In this document: positions 32,174 through 34,749 of the stretch, piece by piece
How positions within the stretch are numbered: the first letter of the stretch is position 1
Layout of the letters: every line of letters begins with the position of its first letter
Source: Welwitschia mirabilis
Taxonomy: Eukaryota > Gnetophyta > Gnetopsida > Welwitschiales
Length of the DNA: 34,749 bases
Reading direction: 5' to 3'
Assembly (NCBI GenBank): GCA_051453625.1
Contig: JBOZIK010000001.1
Span: 103,013,279-103,048,027 of the forward strand
Program-made: the position numbers and the translations under genes
The notes under the pieces: model-generated
Database searches by the model: none
Seen by the model: only the letters and a program-made list of their open reading frames with translations
Told to the model about the DNA's origin: nothing

Positions 32174-32829
32174 TCACAGCACTAATAGCATGTGACGTAT
32201 CAGGATGAGCGCAAACCATAGCATACATGATGTTACTTGTGACCTGTACTCTACTTCTTCATCTGTTTGAGGGGATAAAGCACTCGAAAGTCTAAAGTGA
32301 GGGGGAAGAGGAGTAGAAATTGGCTTGGCAACTTTTATGCCAAAGCAGTCTAGCACTTTCTCGATATAGTTCTTCTGAGTCAAGTACAATTTTCTTGCAT
32401 TCCTAGCTCTCTCAATTTCCATGCCAAGAATTTGTTGCTCCAAAATCTTTCAACTCAACGTCAGCACTTAATGGGGCTTTCAACTTGATGATCTCAGGCT
32501 TGTCTTTTGCTACGGTCCACATATCATCAACACAAAACAGCAAGTTGAGAGAGGATCCCTCTGCAAGTCTCCTAAAATACATACAACTATCATACTTGCA
32601 TCTCAAATAGCAATATCCCTTGTCTAGGAGGTTCTTTCAATCCATACAAGGGTTTCTTCAGGAAACACACATAGTCTTCCTTTTTTACAATCTATAAATC
32701 CTCCGGTTGATGCATATAAATATGCTTCTCAAGATTACCATGCAAGAAAGTTGTTTTTACATCAAGTTGTTCTAATTCCAAATCATACATAACAACTAAA
32801 GCAAACAATACAGGTATGGTAGTGTGTTT
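32174..32829 (-). pseudogene. Copia reverse transcriptase
   Basis: From the N-terminal side: 'LDVKTTFLHGNLEKHIYM' (32690-32830), where LDVK holds the first catalytic Asp; 'FLKKPLYGLK' (about 32640); 'KYDSCMYF' (32570-32600); then CVDD at plus 32523-32534, where the family has YVDD. 'LGMEIERARNARKLYLTQKNYIEKVL' (about 32350-32430) and the 'KPISTPL' motif follow. At least two frameshifts (near 32440 and 32150) and the stop near 32696 break it. The upstream end at 32829 is an abrupt junction with unrelated GC-rich sequence. Confidence 0.85.
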
Positions 32830-32910
32830 AACCCATTGTTGTCAGACTCACGACGAGTCTGGCGAGTTCGGCGAGTCCGCGAGTTTGCGGCTCGTCGCTG
32901 CCAACGCATC
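32830..32910. mobile_element. GC-rich CGAGT-repeat island, possible DNA-transposon end
   Basis: At 32846-32898 the words GACGAGT, GGCGAGT, GGCGAGT and CGCGAGT follow each other, then CTCGTCG, giving a partial inverted repeat with much higher GC than any neighbour. It begins exactly where Copia RT homology stops. Subterminal CGAGT/ACTCG arrays occur at the ends of some plant hAT-type elements. I did not find a matching inverted end downstream or a target duplication, so this stays a guess. Confidence 0.3.
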
Positions 32911-34399
32911 TGTTGCTCTGTAAGCTGCAATAATGAGTCACTCCCTCTTACTGCACCACTCTGATGCCGATTCTAGAGTGTCCCCCTGTTTTGACTGCTC
33001 TCTTTTTTAAAAGGCGCATCGTTGACAATAATACAAACAGAGAAGATGCAAATTTGTTAACCAAAAAAAAACAAATCTCAGATATGACAGAATAGAAGAA
33101 GGGCGTCAGTTTCGATCCTTAACAACAATAAAATGGAAAATATTGCCCATCATGTTTGCCAAGGGCATATTGAAGATCATCATTCAAAACCAAAGCTTGA
33201 GAAAGTAAATAAAATAAGATTCTTGTTTAATATTTATCTCTAAAGTAATCAAGCTTAGAGAAATATACAAGTATTACCTACTTAATTCCAACTATTTGTT
33301 TTAGAGAGGAGAGAATTTTTAGTATAAAGAAATTACTTGGGCGAGGTCCATTACGTAAAGTAAATAGTCATAAGGGGTAGATATTTTAAAAGGACTATGC
33401 ATATATTGGTTTGTAAAAGGGAAATAAGCGGGATAGAGATCAGGAGGTCATAGGAAAATGAACTGATAAAATATGAAAAGAGTGGGTATTAATAGTAAAA
33501 TTAGAGATTGGGAAGTTGGGTAAAAGGAAAAGGTGAATAAGGAATGTATAATGAGGTATTGGAAATGTTTTTGTGTAAGTTGAAAATAAAAAGGGAGTTA
33601 AAGGGTATAAGGGTGTGTAGAGTGGAGAAAAACAAGGGTAATTAGATGAGGGAATGCTTGGTGAAAAATGGGAATGTGAAATTTCTACATTACAAATAGT
33701 AAAATAATGAATCATCGTTACAAATAATTTTTCATTATTGTATTTAGGTAGGTGATGTAGGTGGCTCATGAATGAATCACCTACCTGAGTCTTTAACTTA
33801 GGCTTGTATGACAAACCACTTGCCTTAGGCTTGTATGACAAACCACTTGCCTAAGTCTTTAACTTAGGCTTATGTAAGAATCACTTGCCTATATCTTTAA
33901 CTTAGGCTTGGGTGATGAACCACTTTTCTAAATCTTTCACTTAGGCTTATGTAATTCTTAGTGTTTTATCACACTTATTCCTATCCAATGGATTGACATT
34001 GATGTTTTTCTTGTTCTTTAATTATATTTTGAATGAATGATCTTTATTTTTATATTATACTACACAAGTGGGAAAGGTTGTATCCTTTAACATGAAATAA
34101 AAAGTGTTATTTTATGTTTACTTACCCAAGTCAATTAATTATTTAATTTTCTAATACTTTTGTTTAATTTTAATTTGGTTTTACACTGTTGGAATCTGAT
34201 ATTTATTTATTGTTAATTCATCTTAATTTGCCTTATCTTCATTTCTATCATTGGATTCATCAACTTCAGAACCATTTCAAAAGTACTGATGATCATCAGA
34301 TTATGATATTGATTACTGATACAGTGATATAGTGATATATGGACATTATTGAATACAATACTTCAGTGTTTTCATGACTCATTAACATCTTTGCCTTTC
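32911..34399. other. Unassigned sequence between Copia pieces
   Basis: No protein or RNA gene is recognisable. 33390-33690 is strongly purine-rich on the plus strand with very little C, which produces a spurious 133-codon minus-strand frame rich in Ser/Pro/Phe. A tandem repeat follows at 33772-33960. 33960-34340 is plain AT-rich sequence. Confidence 0.5.
33772..33960. repeat. Tandem repeat, about five 27-41 bp units
   Basis: The unit is roughly ACCACTTGCCTAAGTCTTTA followed by ACTTAGGCTT and a variable ATG-containing tail. Full units are near 33772, 33835, 33870 and 33915. The unit at about 33808-33834 lacks the central AGTCTTTAAC block, so the segment 'ttaggcttgtatgacaaacc' appears twice in immediate succession. 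Confidence 0.75.
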
Positions 34400-34499
34400 N
34401 NNNNNNNNNNNNNNNNNNNNNNNNNNNNNNNNNNNNNNNNNNNNNNNNNNNNNNNNNNNNNNNNNNNNNNNNNNNNNNNNNNNNNNNNNNNNNNNNNNN

Positions 34500-34660
34500 T
34501 AACTGTTCCCATTGGTTATCAGTCATATCTTGTGGTTGCTTCTCCTTCCCAAAAAGGCCTTCTTCAGTCCATTTTGAGTTAAGACAGCAAGCATTCAAAC
34601 TTGCCATAGATTAAAGTTAATGTTGCCATCAAATTTGCCTCTGATGTTTGCATTTGCTCT
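34500..34660 (-). pseudogene. Copia Gag N-terminal fragment
   Basis: On the minus strand 'KFDGNINFNLWQV' (about 34637-34598) is followed by 'MLAVLTQNGLKKA', then in another frame 'GKEKQPQDMTDNQWEQL' up to the N gap at 34499. This is the start of a plant Copia Gag (UBN2/retrotran_gag type). A stop (Trp-Gln-Val-stop) and one frameshift break it. After the gap (34400-34499) the sequence at 34300-34399 no longer reads clearly as Gag. Confidence 0.7.
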
Positions 34661-34749
34661 GCAGATCTCCTCTACTGTTTGACAGCTGTCTCTGATTGTT
34701 AACAAATTTTTTTTATTGCTTTGGAGATTAGTATGTTGATATGTGAAGC

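Larger units (their letters stand above)
31066..34660 (-). mobile_element. Ty1/Copia retrotransposon remnant, antisense, interrupted
   Basis: Minus-strand order: Gag start (34660-34500), gap, about 1.5 kb of unrelated sequence (32830-34399), RT (32829-32180), RNase H (32132-31700), then 3' LTR (31523-31066). The Gag zinc knuckle, protease and integrase are missing. Both coding pieces share strand and order, which suggests one element whose middle was deleted or replaced, but two independent fragments are possible. The left end abuts the Gypsy Gag, so Copia probably inserted into that older element. Confidence 0.6.

Noticed and set aside
33440-33841. 133-codon minus-strand frame
   Set aside because: The Ser/Pro/Phe/Thr bias is produced by the C-poor plus strand, and its N-terminus is the tandem repeat. 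No domain is recognisable.

Overview
This window is nuclear DNA of a land plant, most likely a seed plant with a large, repeat-rich genome. The evidence is a plant-type rhomboid protease gene with GT-AG introns, decayed LTR retrotransposons of three kinds, AT-rich spacers and runs of N from a draft assembly. I cannot name the species. There is no bacterial-style operon, CRISPR array, tRNA or rRNA here.

Layout. 1-4126: AT-rich spacer with no recognisable gene and one degenerate repeat. 4127-17981: one or more very old plus-strand Ty3/Gypsy elements of the Tat/Athila branch. In order these show a 5' LTR end, a decayed tRNA-Asp-type primer binding site, a Gag-protease-RT copy (A, 4962-8612), a 100-N gap, a second and partly overlapping copy (B, 8713-13640, Gag C-terminus to integrase), a fragment of a third copy (C, 14118-14461), a T-rich untranslated stretch, a decayed extra ORF with a coiled-coil C-terminus (16292-17540), a polypurine tract and a 3' LTR of about 405 bp. 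17982-19014: spacer. 19015-20776: candidate solo LTR on the minus strand carrying a 7-unit minisatellite. 20777-22200: spacer with an assembly scar and a (CT)n microsatellite.

22765-25361 holds the only host gene I can support, the 5' part of a rhomboid-like intramembrane serine protease (plant RBL family). There is a TATA box, exon 1 (first transmembrane helix), a 1.9-kb intron 1 with an assembly artefact, and exon 2 (the WR loop and the HxxxN helix). The exons for the GxSG serine and catalytic histidine are not in the window, so either intron 2 exceeds 9.3 kb or the gene is truncated. 25362-34749 would then be intron 2. It contains an antisense Ty3/Gypsy remnant (28.4-30.9 kb), an antisense Ty1/Copia remnant (31.07-32.83 kb plus a Gag piece at 34.5-34.66 kb), a GC-rich insertion scar, a strongly C-poor stretch and a short tandem repeat.

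Most retroelement reading frames are broken by stops that a single C-to-T change explains (CAG/CAA to TAG/TAA), and several catalytic residues are lost by G-to-A or A-to-G changes. This fits long-silenced, methylated elements. The most unusual local events are an in-frame 45-bp duplication of the reverse transcriptase FMDD catalytic box, a 26-bp templated repeat in integrase, a recurring AGACGAC...GACGATA motif in the element's non-coding parts, and two gaps flanked by duplicated sequence that look like unmerged contig ends. I found no convincing new multi-gene system.
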